Below are positions 14,888 to 25,627 of a stretch of DNA of 38,744 nucleotides, piece after piece (the stretch's first letter is position 1; every line of letters begins with the position of its first letter). Where the stretch lies: positions 1-38,744 of the forward strand of contig JBFHUL010000027.1 of the NCBI GenBank assembly GCA_041590075.1. Reading direction: 5' to 3'. The notes under the pieces are model-generated. The model was not told where the DNA came from. It did no database searches and saw only the letters and a program-made list of their open reading frames with translations. The DNA comes from PZPK01 sp041590075. Lineage in GTDB: Bacteria > Pseudomonadota > Gammaproteobacteria > Pseudomonadales > Oleiphilaceae. The translations under genes were made by a program, and so were the position numbers.

Positions 14888-15937
14888 CTAATCGTTGTGG
14901 TCGTCGCGCGTCTGTTTCACAGTCTGTTCCAGCTTTTTCACCCGCCCGGCCAGCTGATCGAGCTGGCGCAAACGCGCGATACTTTTTCGCCACTTGGCAT
15001 TCGGTTGCACACCCGTTCCTGAAGAGTAAACTCCCGGCTCATTCAGGCTCTTGATGACCATGGTCATCGCCGTGAGATGCACATGGTCCGCAACCCTCAG
15101 GTGCCCGGCAACTCCACTGCCACCGCCGAAAATACAATGCTTTCCAATCGTCGTACTACCAGCAATTTTGCACCCGGCGGCCATAGCAGTGTGCGCACCG
15201 ATGCGCACATTGTGAGCAATCTGAATATGATTATCGAGCTTCACGCCCTGTTCAATCACCGTGTTGTCCAAGGCTCCGCGGTCGATGGCCGTATTCGCCC
15301 CTATTTCCACATCATCACCAATCACCACACCGCCGACCTGCGCGATTTTATGCCAGCATCCGCCCTCCGGAGCAAAACCGAAACCATCCGAACCAATCAC
15401 CGCGCCGCTATGAACAATACACCGCTGCCCCAGTTCCACACCGTGATAAATTGCTACCTGCGCGTGTATCCGCGTACCCTTGCCAACGCGGCTGTGCTCG
15501 CCCACCACGCTGTTGGCGCCAATCCACACATCCTCGGCAATTGCAGCGCCCGCCTGAATAATGGCGCCGGCTTCGATGGTGGCAGTGTCTGCGACTTCGG
15601 CAGTGGGATCGATATACGCGGTCGCATGTTTGCTGCCGGGTGACACCGCAAATTGCCAATCCCACAGATGACTCAGTTTGGCATAGGCGAGATAGGGATT
15701 ATCATGCACCAGCGCTGCCACCGGCAGGTCATCCAGCTGCGCCTCATTCACAATCACCGCACTGGCACGCGTGTCTTTGAGGTACTTCTGATACACGGGG
15801 TTAGCAAGAAAACTCAGCTCCCCCGGCTGTGCATCCTGCAAGGTATTCAGGCCACTGATGACAATCTCACCATCGCCCTTTACCCGGCCGCCAACCCGTT
15901 CTGCCAGGCTAGCCAGCGTGTAAGTCGCTTGGGTCAT
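14888..15937 (-). CDS. lpxD: UDP-3-O-acylglucosamine N-acyltransferase
   Basis: Adds the second hydroxyacyl chain to lipid A precursor in the cytoplasm. The protein is 349 aa. An N-terminal uridine-binding domain (about 1-105) is followed by hexapeptide repeats (about 108-290), with the catalytic His in HIQIAHNVRIG at about residue 242, and a C-terminal helix ending KKLEQTVKQTRDD. It follows skp by 17 bases. Length and motifs are normal for gammaproteobacteria. Confidence 0.98.
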   Translation of the reverse strand: MTQATYTLASLAERVGGRVKGDGEIVISGLNTLQDAQPGELSFLANPVYQKYLKDTRASAVIVNEAQLDDLPVAALVHDNPYLAYAKLSHLWDWQFAVSPGSKHATAYIDPTAEVADTATIEAGAIIQAGAAIAEDVWIGANSVVGEHSRVGKGTRIHAQVAIYHGVELGQRCIVHSGAVIGSDGFGFAPEGGCWHKIAQVGGVVIGDDVEIGANTAIDRGALDNTVIEQGVKLDNHIQIAHNVRIGAHTAMAAGCKIAGSTTIGKHCIFGGGSGVAGHLRVADHVHLTAMTMVIKSLNEPGVYSSGTGVQPNAKWRKSIARLRQLDQLAGRVKKLEQTVKQTRDDHND

Positions 15938-15954
15938 AAGCGTTCTGCCCGTAC

Positions 15955-16458
15955 CTATTTCAATGCATTGAGTTTATCGATGACCTTCGCGGTGTAATCC
16001 AGAGCTTCATTGGCATACAGCGCGGCTTCGCGTGGCAAGAGCACATCAATATTCTCTTCCGCCACCAGGTCGTTGATCACTTTATCCAGTTTCGGTCGCG
16101 ACTCAGACAGAAACTCCTGTCGTTTTTCATTGAGCGCCTTGTCCAGCTTGGTTTTGAGATACTTGTATTCCTGAATCTTCTCTTCCAGATCCGAAGCCAG
16201 CTTGGCGCGCTCGCTGTCGCTCATGATAGCGGCATCGTTCTTCAGGCGTTGTTCCATCTTCTGACCTTCTTCACCGACGGCACGCACTTCCAAATCCTGT
16301 TGTTTGTATTGGCTCACCATTTTTTCGGTGAAGGCTTGCGCCGCATTAGAGGAGAACAACGCGGCACGCATATCCACCAGACCGATTTTGCTTTCTGCTG
16401 CAACCTGAAAAGATGCCGCCAGTATGACCGCACCCAGTATCAAACCCCATTGTTTCAT
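15955..16458 (-). CDS. skp: Periplasmic chaperone Skp/OmpH
   Basis: Holds unfolded outer-membrane proteins on their way to the BAM complex. The protein is 167 aa with a signal peptide (about 1-21, ending VAA before ESKIG). KIGLVDMRAALFSSNAAQAF forms part of the trimer body. A long charged helical stretch (about 50-125), the tentacle coiled coil, follows. The start at 16458 has an ideal AGGAGG 7 bases upstream; an open frame 50 codons longer overlaps the end of bamA and is not used. It sits between bamA and lpxD as in E. coli and Pseudomonas. Confidence 0.95.
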   Translation of the reverse strand: MKQWGLILGAVILAASFQVAAESKIGLVDMRAALFSSNAAQAFTEKMVSQYKQQDLEVRAVGEEGQKMEQRLKNDAAIMSDSERAKLASDLEEKIQEYKYLKTKLDKALNEKRQEFLSESRPKLDKVINDLVAEENIDVLLPREAALYANEALDYTAKVIDKLNALK

Positions 16459-16513
16459 CAAAGACCTCCTCAGATCGGTTTTGTTATTGCTTCCCGCTTC
16501 CCATCCACCAGAA

Positions 16514-18847
16514 CTAGAACGGCTGCCCCAGAGAGAATTGGAAGAATTGCGTTTCGTCGCTGGGTATATCGTTAAGCGCTTTGCCAAAACTGAACCCCAA
16601 TGGACCAATGAAGGTATTCCATTGAAAACTCAGCCCGCTCGACCAGCGAATTTCGTTCAGTGCGAAATCATAGCCCCGATTCGTATCAAAGACATTACCG
16701 CCATCCACAAAAAGCGCCATGCGCATGGAGCGCTGATCTTTCACGAAGGGAATCGGGAAAATCAGTTCGGCACTGTTTTCTACGAGCAGATCGCCACCAA
16801 AAGGATCATCACTTGCCGCAAAGTTCGGATTGGGCGTCGTTCTCAAGCCCAGTGAGTTGTTGCGATAGCCTCGCACCGAGTTAATGCCGCCCGCATAGTA
16901 ATGTTCATAAAAAGGCAGCTGATCTGTTTGCCCATAACTTCCACCGAACCCTACTTCATTGCGCACCCGGAACACAAAGTCCTGGTCCTCATTGAGAGGA
17001 AAATACGCATCGGAACGATAATTCGTTTTATAAAAGGAGGCATCACTGAAGGGCAGTGTTACATCGAGCGACAAGCCCTGGCGCCAGCCGGCAGTGGGAT
17101 ACATGCCGCGATTAAGGGTACTGCGCGACCAGCCCGCACTCACCTCATAAGTATTAAAGGTGTCGCCATTAGCTTCAATAAAACGATCGATTTCGAGCGC
17201 TGGCCCAATGCCTACGGAGAGTTTGGTATACGTATACCCCACACCAAAGGTGAGCCGCGCCACATTGCTGATAGGATACCCAAAACTTACTGAACCACCG
17301 GTGGCATCAAGCACATAATCCGAGGCATCCGCCTCATCAAAATCAGTCTCCCGCGCGAAAAGGCGGAAACCACGGCTTACACCATCCACAGTGAAATATG
17401 GGTCGAGGTAGGAAAAGTTAGCCGACTTGACCGAGTTGTTACTATTCACCCCAAACGACACCCGTTTACCGGTACCGAAAAAGTTGTTCTCGGATACACT
17501 TAAACCCAAAGTTATCCCGCTGCCCTGCGAAAAGCCGAGACTGGCTGACAAGCTACCGGAACTCTGCTCTTCAACGCGATAGTTCACATCAATCTGATCG
17601 CTCTCCCCCGGAACAGAGGGCGTTTCTACGGTCACATTGCTGAAGAATCCCAAACGCTCCAAACGGGTTTTGGAGGCTTCAATCAAATCGGTGGACGCCG
17701 ATGCACCTTCCATCTGACGCATTTCCTGGCGCAACACTTCGTCACGGGTGCTGATGTTGCCGCGAAAATTAATGCGCCTAACATAATTGCGGTTGCCGGG
17801 TTCCACAAAGAACGTAATCGACGCGGTATTGTCGTCGTGGGTTTCGGGAATCGCATTCACGTTGGCATAGGTATAACCCTCGGCTCCCAGTGCCCTGGAA
17901 ATCAGGTCTGATGAAAACGTCAACGACTGACGCGAGAACACGTCTCCTGGTTTAATCACGACCAGCTCACGCAGCACCTCTTCCTCTAATATCAACTCAC
18001 CTTTCAAATCAAACTCGCGCACGGTGAACTGCGGCCCTTCCGATACATTCACGGTGATAAATACGTCTTCTTTGTAAGGACTCACCGAAACCTGTGTGGA
18101 TTCGATCGTAAATTTGATATAGCCGTTATCGAGATAATGCGAGCGAATACGCTCCAGATCACCGCTGAGCTTTTCTTTGGAGTATTTGTCTTCGCCAGTG
18201 AAAAATGTAAAGAAACCTGGCGTTTTCAAGGTCATGAGATCGCGCAGTTCTTCATCGCTGAAGGCCTTATTACCGACCACATTGATATGCAGTATTGAGG
18301 CTACCTCGCCTTCATCGATCTTGATATTGATATCGACGCGATTACGGGGCAATTCTTCCACTTCAGCTTCAACCGAAGCGCTGTAGCGGCCTTGCGCCAC
18401 GTAAGAGCGCAGTATCTCCAGCTCTAAACGCTCCAGAGTGACGCGTTTAAACACCTTACCCTCTGCCATTCCGGCGTTTTTCAGGCCCTCAAGCAATTCA
18501 TCGGCCGCGATGTCCTTGTTTCCGGTAATGGTGATTTTGTTGATCGCGGGGCGCTCGGTAACGATAACCACCAGGTCCTGATCTTCTCGTGCCAATTGGA
18601 TATCGGTAAACAGGCCCGTTCGGAACAGACTGCGAGTGGCCTCGGTGAGACGTTCCTGCGTGACCGCATCGCCCACTCCGAGGGGAAATTCACTGAAGAC
18701 AGTACCTGCCGAAACACGCTTCAGGCCGTCCACGCGTATATCTTCTATTACGAATGACTCCAAGGCTACTGCCGGATGTGATCCAAGCAATAAGAGAAGG
18801 CCCGTCAACGCAAGCCGCGCCAAACCGTGCTGTACCACCTTAATCAT
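16514..18847 (-). CDS. bamA: Outer-membrane protein assembly factor BamA
   Basis: Core of the BAM machine that folds beta-barrel proteins into the outer membrane. The protein is 777 aa. A signal peptide ends near residue 28 (HPAVA before LESFV). Five POTRA repeats cover about 29-425 (first: FVIEDIRVDGLKRVSAGTVF), and the rest is a 16-strand barrel. VRGYRNNSLG near residue 655 matches the conserved VRGF/Y motif of loop 6. The last residue is Phe (QFSLGQPF), the usual C-terminal barrel signal. It lies 82 bases after rseP; that gap holds a small hairpin (AGTGC/GCACT near 18875-18890), and a promoter there is possible but not clear. Confidence 0.98.
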   Translation of the reverse strand: MIKVVQHGLARLALTGLLLLLGSHPAVALESFVIEDIRVDGLKRVSAGTVFSEFPLGVGDAVTQERLTEATRSLFRTGLFTDIQLAREDQDLVVIVTERPAINKITITGNKDIAADELLEGLKNAGMAEGKVFKRVTLERLELEILRSYVAQGRYSASVEAEVEELPRNRVDINIKIDEGEVASILHINVVGNKAFSDEELRDLMTLKTPGFFTFFTGEDKYSKEKLSGDLERIRSHYLDNGYIKFTIESTQVSVSPYKEDVFITVNVSEGPQFTVREFDLKGELILEEEVLRELVVIKPGDVFSRQSLTFSSDLISRALGAEGYTYANVNAIPETHDDNTASITFFVEPGNRNYVRRINFRGNISTRDEVLRQEMRQMEGASASTDLIEASKTRLERLGFFSNVTVETPSVPGESDQIDVNYRVEEQSSGSLSASLGFSQGSGITLGLSVSENNFFGTGKRVSFGVNSNNSVKSANFSYLDPYFTVDGVSRGFRLFARETDFDEADASDYVLDATGGSVSFGYPISNVARLTFGVGYTYTKLSVGIGPALEIDRFIEANGDTFNTYEVSAGWSRSTLNRGMYPTAGWRQGLSLDVTLPFSDASFYKTNYRSDAYFPLNEDQDFVFRVRNEVGFGGSYGQTDQLPFYEHYYAGGINSVRGYRNNSLGLRTTPNPNFAASDDPFGGDLLVENSAELIFPIPFVKDQRSMRMALFVDGGNVFDTNRGYDFALNEIRWSSGLSFQWNTFIGPLGFSFGKALNDIPSDETQFFQFSLGQPF

Positions 18848-18929
18848 TAACTCAATGTACCTTGTATGAAGCGAGTGCTTTGCTGCACTTGTCTAATGTA
18901 TGCATCTGCGCACGTTTCTAATTGTTGAA

Positions 18930-20300
18930 TTAAAGACGCATGAAGTCGTTGTAGATCGCTACCGTCATGAGCGTAAGAATCAAACTGAGACCAATTTTCA
19001 AACCTACAACCTGCCACTTTTCAGGTAAGGGCTTTCCTCGCAGGGCTTCGAGGCTGTAATAAAGAATGTGTCCGCCATCCAAAACCGGTATCGGTAACAG
19101 GTTAAGCACACCCAAGCTAATACTCAGCAACGCGAGAAAGCTCAGGAAGTCTTCGGCCCCGGAACTGATCGAGGCGCTCGCAACCTGCGCAATGGTAATA
19201 GGGCCACTCAGGTTATCCAACGACAACAGGCCCACCAACATCTTTTTGATCGCCCCCAGCGTCATCATCGTATCGGCGCCGGTCTGGTCAACGGCCGAGA
19301 CAAATGCCTGCACAGGATCATGGCGCACCTGGCGAATCATCTCCGGCGGATACTCAAAGGGTGCTACGCCAACGCCCAGTCGACCAACATTCTCTCCCGC
19401 TTCGTTCTCATGCAAAGCCGGTGTTAGACGCAGTTCGAGCTGCGTAATGCCGCCACTTTCGCGGGCACGTTCAACAGTCACGAGCAATGGTATTTCGGGT
19501 GCCTGTTTTATCACATCGACAAAGTCAAACCAGGTTTGGATGGTCTGATCCCCCACCCTGACAATGCGATCTCCCACCTGTAAACCACCCTGTTCAGCGG
19601 GGCTATCATCCACAATCTGCCCCATCACCGGCGGCACAGAGGGGCGATAGGGTTCAAGGCCCAAGTCTCCGATCAGGTTTTTTTCATCACTTTGCTGCAA
19701 CCAGTCTTTTACCGGCAACAAAAACAATTCGGCGGGGCGATCTTGCGAGGGGCGCGCTTCGATGCGAATGTTGCCCGTGTCGCCAATGCGATTAATGAGC
19801 TCCATGCTCACTGCACGCCAACCCGGCGTCTCACGTCCCTCGACCGCAGTCAGCTCATAACCGGGAACCAGCCCGGCCTGATCAGCTGGAGAATCGGGTA
19901 CCACTGCACCAATTTTGGGTACCAGCACATTAAAGCCCACCATGAACATGAGCCAGTAAGCGAAGATAGCGAACAGAAAATTGGCAATGGGGCCGGCAGC
20001 GGCAATCGCAATGCGCTGGCCTACGGGGCGGTTATTGAACGCCTGCTCCTGTTCGGCGGGTGCCACCGGACCTTCGCGTTCGTCGAGCATTTTTACGTAG
20101 CCACCCAGAGGAATCGCGGCGATGGCAAACTCGGTGCCCTGTTTGTCGTACCAGGAAAACAGCGGCCGCCCAAAGCCGACCGAAAAACGCAACACCTTAA
20201 CGCCACAACGGCGGGCGACCCAGAAGTGTCCGTATTCATGAATCGTTACGAGGATGCCGAGCGTAACGACAAGGGACAGCGCTGATTGAATAAATTCCAT
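18930..20300 (-). CDS. rseP: Site-2 metalloprotease RseP
   Basis: Inner-membrane zinc protease that cuts anti-sigma factors (RseA in E. coli) and leftover signal peptides. The protein is 456 aa. The first membrane segment contains HEYGH at 21-25 (zinc-binding HExxH). Two PDZ domains lie at about 115-200 and 210-300, the second with PAEQGGLQVGDRIVRVGD. The third zinc ligand is in NLLPIPVLDGGH (about 400-411). A membrane segment closes the protein. It is 17 bases downstream of dxr. The order dxr-rseP-bamA is typical. Confidence 0.98.
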   Translation of the reverse strand: MEFIQSALSLVVTLGILVTIHEYGHFWVARRCGVKVLRFSVGFGRPLFSWYDKQGTEFAIAAIPLGGYVKMLDEREGPVAPAEQEQAFNNRPVGQRIAIAAAGPIANFLFAIFAYWLMFMVGFNVLVPKIGAVVPDSPADQAGLVPGYELTAVEGRETPGWRAVSMELINRIGDTGNIRIEARPSQDRPAELFLLPVKDWLQQSDEKNLIGDLGLEPYRPSVPPVMGQIVDDSPAEQGGLQVGDRIVRVGDQTIQTWFDFVDVIKQAPEIPLLVTVERARESGGITQLELRLTPALHENEAGENVGRLGVGVAPFEYPPEMIRQVRHDPVQAFVSAVDQTGADTMMTLGAIKKMLVGLLSLDNLSGPITIAQVASASISSGAEDFLSFLALLSISLGVLNLLPIPVLDGGHILYYSLEALRGKPLPEKWQVVGLKIGLSLILTLMTVAIYNDFMRL

Positions 20301-20317
20301 CGACTTACCGGGCCTGC

Positions 20318-21511
<1,194 letters not shown>

Positions 21512-21514
21512 AGG

Positions 21515-22342
21515 CTAGCCCAGCCACCCAAATATCAGTGCCAACGTGGTAAACACAGGAATTGCTGCGGTCAGGCTATCAATACGATCCATCACTCCCC
21601 CGTGCCCTGGCAACAACTGACTACTATCTTTAATGCCACGATGCCGTTTCAACATGCTTTCGAGTAAATCGCCATAAATAGAAATCGCAGCCGTAATGGC
21701 ACTGGCGACCACCAGCAAGAGCAAGCTCGACGCTGACAAGGAGACAACACTCCCCGCAATAACAGCCAAGACAACCACCGACGCGACCCCTCCCCATGCA
21801 CCAGCCCAGGATTTACCGGGTGACACTTTAGGCGCAAGTTTTTTCTTACCCCAGGCTTTGCCGGCAAAATAGGCGCCGATGTCCGCGGACCAGACCAGAA
21901 ATAACATATAAAGAATGACCCACAAAACACTGAAGTCCGGCGCTAAATTCAAGACCGACACACGCACCAGCACCATTGCTTTCCAGAACGGTACCAATAC
22001 AAACAGCCCCATCAGAGCGATCATGCGCGGCGACTTCCAGCCACTTAACCGATCGGGATAGCCGGCCACCAACGCAATCGCCAGCCCCCACCACAGCATA
22101 CCGGCACCCAGTACCCAAGCGGCAGCCACACCACTGCACAAATACAACACTGCCGCCACCACCAAGGCGTATACGATGCGGCCGGCCTGGCCGCTGATAC
22201 CTGCAAAATTAGCCCATTCCCACGCGCCCAGCAGTACCACCGCGGCAACGAACCAAGAGAAAGCCAGTGGTTCCAGCAAAAATAAACCCGCAAGAACAAT
22301 AGGCGCCAGAATCAAAGCGGTAATAATGCGTTGCTTCAACAT
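21515..22342 (-). CDS. cdsA: Phosphatidate cytidylyltransferase (CDP-diacylglycerol synthase)
   Basis: Makes CDP-diacylglycerol from phosphatidate and CTP in the inner membrane for phospholipid synthesis. The protein is 275 aa and strongly hydrophobic with about eight membrane segments. The CDS signature lies near the C-terminus: GDLLESMLKRHRGIKDSS (from about 224), then LLPGHGGVMDRIDSL with the metal-binding aspartates. PGKSWAGAWGG is upstream of it. It overlaps the uppS end by 7 bases. Confidence 0.97.
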   Translation of the reverse strand: MLKQRIITALILAPIVLAGLFLLEPLAFSWFVAAVVLLGAWEWANFAGISGQAGRIVYALVVAAVLYLCSGVAAAWVLGAGMLWWGLAIALVAGYPDRLSGWKSPRMIALMGLFVLVPFWKAMVLVRVSVLNLAPDFSVLWVILYMLFLVWSADIGAYFAGKAWGKKKLAPKVSPGKSWAGAWGGVASVVVLAVIAGSVVSLSASSLLLLVVASAITAAISIYGDLLESMLKRHRGIKDSSQLLPGHGGVMDRIDSLTAAIPVFTTLALIFGWLG

Positions 22343-23094
22343 GCCGGCGCATCCTTTTCAATTTGTTCGTCTGTTTGACCGAATCGGCGCTTGCGCTGCC
22401 CATAAGCTCTCAAGGCTTCGCGCATCTCTGCGTGCTGAAAGTCGGGCCAGTAAAGATCTGAAAAATAAAACTCGGTATACGCCAACTGCCATAACATAAA
22501 GTTGCTGATGCGCTGCTCCCCTGCCGTACGAATCATCAAGTCCGGCATAGGGTATTCCCCCAAACATAACTCGGACTGCAGCATATGCTCGTCGATATCG
22601 TCCGCAGAGAGTGCACCGGCTGCAACTTGACGAGCAAGACGCCTGGTGGCTTCGGCTATATCCCAGTGTCCACCGTAATTGGCAGCAATTACCAGCGTCA
22701 TAGCGGTATTATTTGCTGTCAACGCTTCAGCCTGAGCCATATGATCCTGCAAGGTTTGATTGAATTTGCTGCGATCGCCAATAATGCGCAGACGAATATT
22801 ATTCTTGTGCAGCTTTTTAACTTCTCGTTGCAGCGCCAGCAAAAACAAACGCATCAGCGCACCCACTTCATCTTCAGGGCGGCGCCAGTTTTCACTGCTG
22901 AAGGCAAACAGGGTGAGCACCTCAACCCCTTCTTCAGCGCAAGTCTGCACCACCGCACGCACCGACTCTACGCCCGCTTTATGCCCGGACACGCCGAGCT
23001 GCTTGCGCTGTTTGGCCCAGCGATTGTTGCCGTCCATAATGATGGCCACATGGCGTGGCCGCTCACTGGCCCTCAGAGGTATTTCAGCATTCAT
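22336..23094 (-). CDS. uppS: Undecaprenyl diphosphate synthase
   Basis: Builds C55-PP, the carrier for peptidoglycan and for surface polysaccharides such as the one encoded at the left of this window. The protein is 252 aa. HVAIIMDGNNRWAKQR places the catalytic Asp at 21; LTLFAFSSENWRRP and MIRTAGEQRISNFMLWQ are intact. The start at 23094 (MNAEIP) gives the normal N-terminus, although its ribosome site is weak; an in-frame start 17 codons earlier would lie inside the double hairpin region. Confidence 0.97.
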   Translation of the reverse strand: MNAEIPLRASERPRHVAIIMDGNNRWAKQRKQLGVSGHKAGVESVRAVVQTCAEEGVEVLTLFAFSSENWRRPEDEVGALMRLFLLALQREVKKLHKNNIRLRIIGDRSKFNQTLQDHMAQAEALTANNTAMTLVIAANYGGHWDIAEATRRLARQVAAGALSADDIDEHMLQSELCLGEYPMPDLMIRTAGEQRISNFMLWQLAYTEFYFSDLYWPDFQHAEMREALRAYGQRKRRFGQTDEQIEKDAPAC

Positions 23095-23125
23095 GCAGAT
23101 TGGCTTTATCAGAGTGATTAGCGTT

Positions 23126-23167
23126 TGTGGGGGCCCGGAAGGCACCCCACATACAGGGCTCCGCCCT
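23126..23167. repeat. Double hairpin between frr and uppS
   Basis: TGTGGGGGCC (23126-23135) pairs with GGC-A-CCCCACA (23141-23151), ten pairs with one bulged A. It is followed directly by AGGGC-TCC-GCCCT (23155-23167), which overlaps the frr stop codon at 23166-23168. There is no T-run, so it looks like a processing or stability element or a small dispersed palindrome. Confidence 0.6.
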
Positions 23168-23723
23168 ATACTTCCATGAGGTCTGCTTCTTTTTCAGCAA
23201 GCAGTTTGTCGACTTGTGCAATATAGGCATCGGTCAATTTCTGAATTGCATCCAGCCCACGCTTTTCGTCATCTTCGGTGATTTCTTTTTCTTTCAACAG
23301 CTCTTTCAGGTCGGAGTTCGCATCGCGGCGGGCATTACGCACCGATACACGCGCGTTCTCGGCATCTGCTTTCGCCAGCTTCACCATCTGCTTTCGCGTC
23401 TCTTCGGTCAGTGCCGGCATGGGCACGCGCACCAGGTCGCCGGATGTGGAGGGGTTCAGGCCCAAATCCGCGGCCATAATCGCTTTTTCGATAGCCGGAA
23501 CCATGGGCTTCTCCCAGGCCGAAATGGCCAGAGTACGACCATCTTCAACCGAGATGTTGGCCACCTGTTTCAGCGGTGTATCGACGCCGTAGTAAGACAC
23601 CATGACACCATCCAGAATGCTGGGGTGCGCGCGGCCCGTTCGAATTTTGCTGAATGCCGTACCAAGAGCTTCGATGCTTTTCTTCATGCGCTGATCTGCG
23701 TCTTGTCTTATATCATCAATCAC
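23166..23723 (-). CDS. frr: Ribosome recycling factor
   Basis: Splits the post-termination ribosome together with EF-G. The protein is 185 aa, exactly the usual length. It shows RMKKSIEALGTAFSKIRTGRAHPSILD (about 12-38), then WEKPMVPAIEKAI and GLNPSTSGDLVRVPMPALTEE. It follows pyrH by 56 bases in the usual order. The stop codon is embedded in a hairpin. Confidence 0.98.
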   Translation of the reverse strand: MIDDIRQDADQRMKKSIEALGTAFSKIRTGRAHPSILDGVMVSYYGVDTPLKQVANISVEDGRTLAISAWEKPMVPAIEKAIMAADLGLNPSTSGDLVRVPMPALTEETRKQMVKLAKADAENARVSVRNARRDANSDLKELLKEKEITEDDEKRGLDAIQKLTDAYIAQVDKLLAEKEADLMEV

Positions 23724-23779
23724 TGCGTTTTCCTCTGCTTGCTAGAGCGTTCCTGTCATGGGTGCGAGATTGTTAAACC

Positions 23780-24511
23780 TTAATCACTGCTTTCGATCAG
23801 CGTGCCTTCGGCCTCACCGACCATAATATTCTTCAGAGCACCGGGCTTGTTCATATCGAACACGCGCACGGGCATATTGTGATCCCGGCACAAACAGATC
23901 GCGGTGAGATCCATTACGCCGAGTTTTTTATCCAGTACCTCATCATAAGTGAGGCGATCGTACTTCACCGCCGAGTTGTCTTTCATGGGGTCAGCGCTGT
24001 ATACACCATCCACTTTGGTCGCCTTTAACACCACATCGGCGTCAACCTCAATCCCGCGCAAACATGCTGCCGAATCGGTGGTGAAAAACGGGTTGCCTGT
24101 ACCGGCGCTGAAAATCACCACGTCACCATCCTTGAGGTCTCGAATGGCACGGCGGCGATCATAATGCTCTACCACACCCGACATGGGAATCGCCGACATT
24201 ACCCGCGTGGAAATGTTTGAACGCTCCAGAGCGTCGCGCATGGCCAAGGCATTCATTACGGTAGCCAACATGCCCATGTGGTCACCCGTGACCCGATCCA
24301 TACCGGCGGCACTCAAGGCCGCGCCACGGAACAGATTACCGCCACCTATCACCATGCCTACCTGCACACCAATACCAATCAACTGCCCCACTTCAAGGGC
24401 CATACGATCCAGCACTTTCGGATCGATACCAAAGTCTTCGCTTCCCATCAGCGCTTCACCGCTGAGCTTAAGCAATACGCGCTTGTATTTTGGCTGGAGA
24501 TTCACTGGCAT
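23780..24511 (-). CDS. pyrH: Uridylate kinase
   Basis: Phosphorylates UMP to UDP in pyrimidine nucleotide synthesis; the active form is a hexamer. The protein is 243 aa. KRVLLKLSGEALMG (about 10-23) starts the amino-acid-kinase fold, with VIGGGNLFRG, GTGNPFFTTDSAA and ATKVDGVYSADP also typical. The start at 24511 (MPVNLQPKY) is preferred to an ATG 12 codons earlier, whose extra residues do not fit the family. Its own promoter is likely at 24663-24671. Confidence 0.98.
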   Translation of the reverse strand: MPVNLQPKYKRVLLKLSGEALMGSEDFGIDPKVLDRMALEVGQLIGIGVQVGMVIGGGNLFRGAALSAAGMDRVTGDHMGMLATVMNALAMRDALERSNISTRVMSAIPMSGVVEHYDRRRAIRDLKDGDVVIFSAGTGNPFFTTDSAACLRGIEVDADVVLKATKVDGVYSADPMKDNSAVKYDRLTYDEVLDKKLGVMDLTAICLCRDHNMPVRVFDMNKPGALKNIMVGEAEGTLIESSD

Positions 24512-24662
24512 GTTCAGTCTCTTGTTGTGGGCGTGTCGGCTTATCACCTGTGAAACAGGCGCGGATCAGTCTGGCAGCAGTTCAAAAGCACCCTGCCAGA
24601 TGTGCGAATGCCGCACCAATGTACCGACCTGAGTCGACAATGGGCACGGCACTCGCGCACGG

Positions 24663-24671
24663 ATTGTAGCA
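24663..24671 (-). promoter_or_regulatory. Probable extended -10 promoter of pyrH
   Basis: Minus-strand TGCTACAAT is an extended -10 (TGn-TACAAT). No good -35 lies 16-18 bases upstream, which is common for extended -10 promoters. The start would be near 24656, leaving a leader of about 145 bases. That leader contains TCTGGCA...TGCCAGA (about 24569-24599) and GTGCG...CGCAC hairpins. Confidence 0.5.
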
Positions 24672-24720
24672 GTTAAGGGGGCCGTTTATCCACGACAAAA
24701 CCGCCTCCTTTCAGCAATCC

Positions 24721-25581
24721 TTAACCTTTGAGCTGGGCAGCTACCTCAGCAGCAAAGTCTACCTCTTCTTTCTCGATTCCCTCGCCCACTTCGAAGCGAA
24801 CCATCGAGACAATTTCAGCACCCGCTTGCTTGGCCAACGCACCTACTTTCACATCCGGGTCTTTTACAAAAGGCTGATCAACCAGACTGATTTCCGCCAG
24901 GAACTTGTTGATACGTCCACCAATCATCTTCTCGATAATTTCGGCAGGCTTACCACTCTCCTGCGCCTGCGCAGTGAAGATTTCCTTCTCTTTGGCAACC
25001 ACCTCTTCAGGCACATCGTCGCGCTTGATATATTGTGGGTTCACCGCAGCAACATGCATGGCGATATCTCGCGCCAACGCCTCATCACCACCATTCAGAC
25101 CGATCAATACCCCAATGCGCTTGTTGCCGTGCACGTACTGACCCACAACAGGCGTCTCTACGTGCACAACACGGCGTACGGAAATATTCTCGCCGATTTT
25201 CTGGACCAATGCGCTGCGCGCATCTTCGAGATCACCAGCCATCAGTGCTGCAATGTCTGTTTCCTTGCTGGCAAACGCCTTTTCAACAACCTGATCAACA
25301 AAGGCCAGAAACCCTTCATCCCGCGCCACGAAGTCGGTCTCACTGTTCACTTCCAACAGTAAACCAAAGCTGCCATCTTCGGCCACTTTTGTCGCCACAA
25401 CGCCATCTGCCGCAGTACGACCCGCTTTTTTAGCCGCCTTCATACCACTCTTTTTACGCAGCTCTTCGATGGCCACGTCTACGTCGCCACCCGCTTCCGC
25501 TAATGCTTTTTTACACTCCAACATGCCCAAGCCAGTACGCTCGCGCAGTTCTTTTACCAAAGAGGCACTAATTGCAGCCAT
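24721..25581 (-). CDS. tsf: Elongation factor Ts
   Basis: Exchanges GDP for GTP on EF-Tu. The protein is 286 aa. The N-terminal UBA-like domain shows LVKELRERTGLGMLECKKAL (8-27). The core contains SETDFVARDEGF (about 80-91), with the T-D-F residues that contact EF-Tu. It is separated from rpsB by 159 bases that hold a strong terminator-like hairpin. Confidence 0.98.
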   Translation of the reverse strand: MAAISASLVKELRERTGLGMLECKKALAEAGGDVDVAIEELRKKSGMKAAKKAGRTAADGVVATKVAEDGSFGLLLEVNSETDFVARDEGFLAFVDQVVEKAFASKETDIAALMAGDLEDARSALVQKIGENISVRRVVHVETPVVGQYVHGNKRIGVLIGLNGGDEALARDIAMHVAAVNPQYIKRDDVPEEVVAKEKEIFTAQAQESGKPAEIIEKMIGGRINKFLAEISLVDQPFVKDPDVKVGALAKQAGAEIVSMVRFEVGEGIEKEEVDFAAEVAAQLKG

Positions 25582-25627
25582 GTCAATTCCTCACTATTCG
25601 CACCCCGAAGGGTGGGTAAATCTTAAA

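Noticed and set aside
22585..23121. 178-codon plus-strand open frame
   Set aside because: Antisense to uppS and without family motifs.
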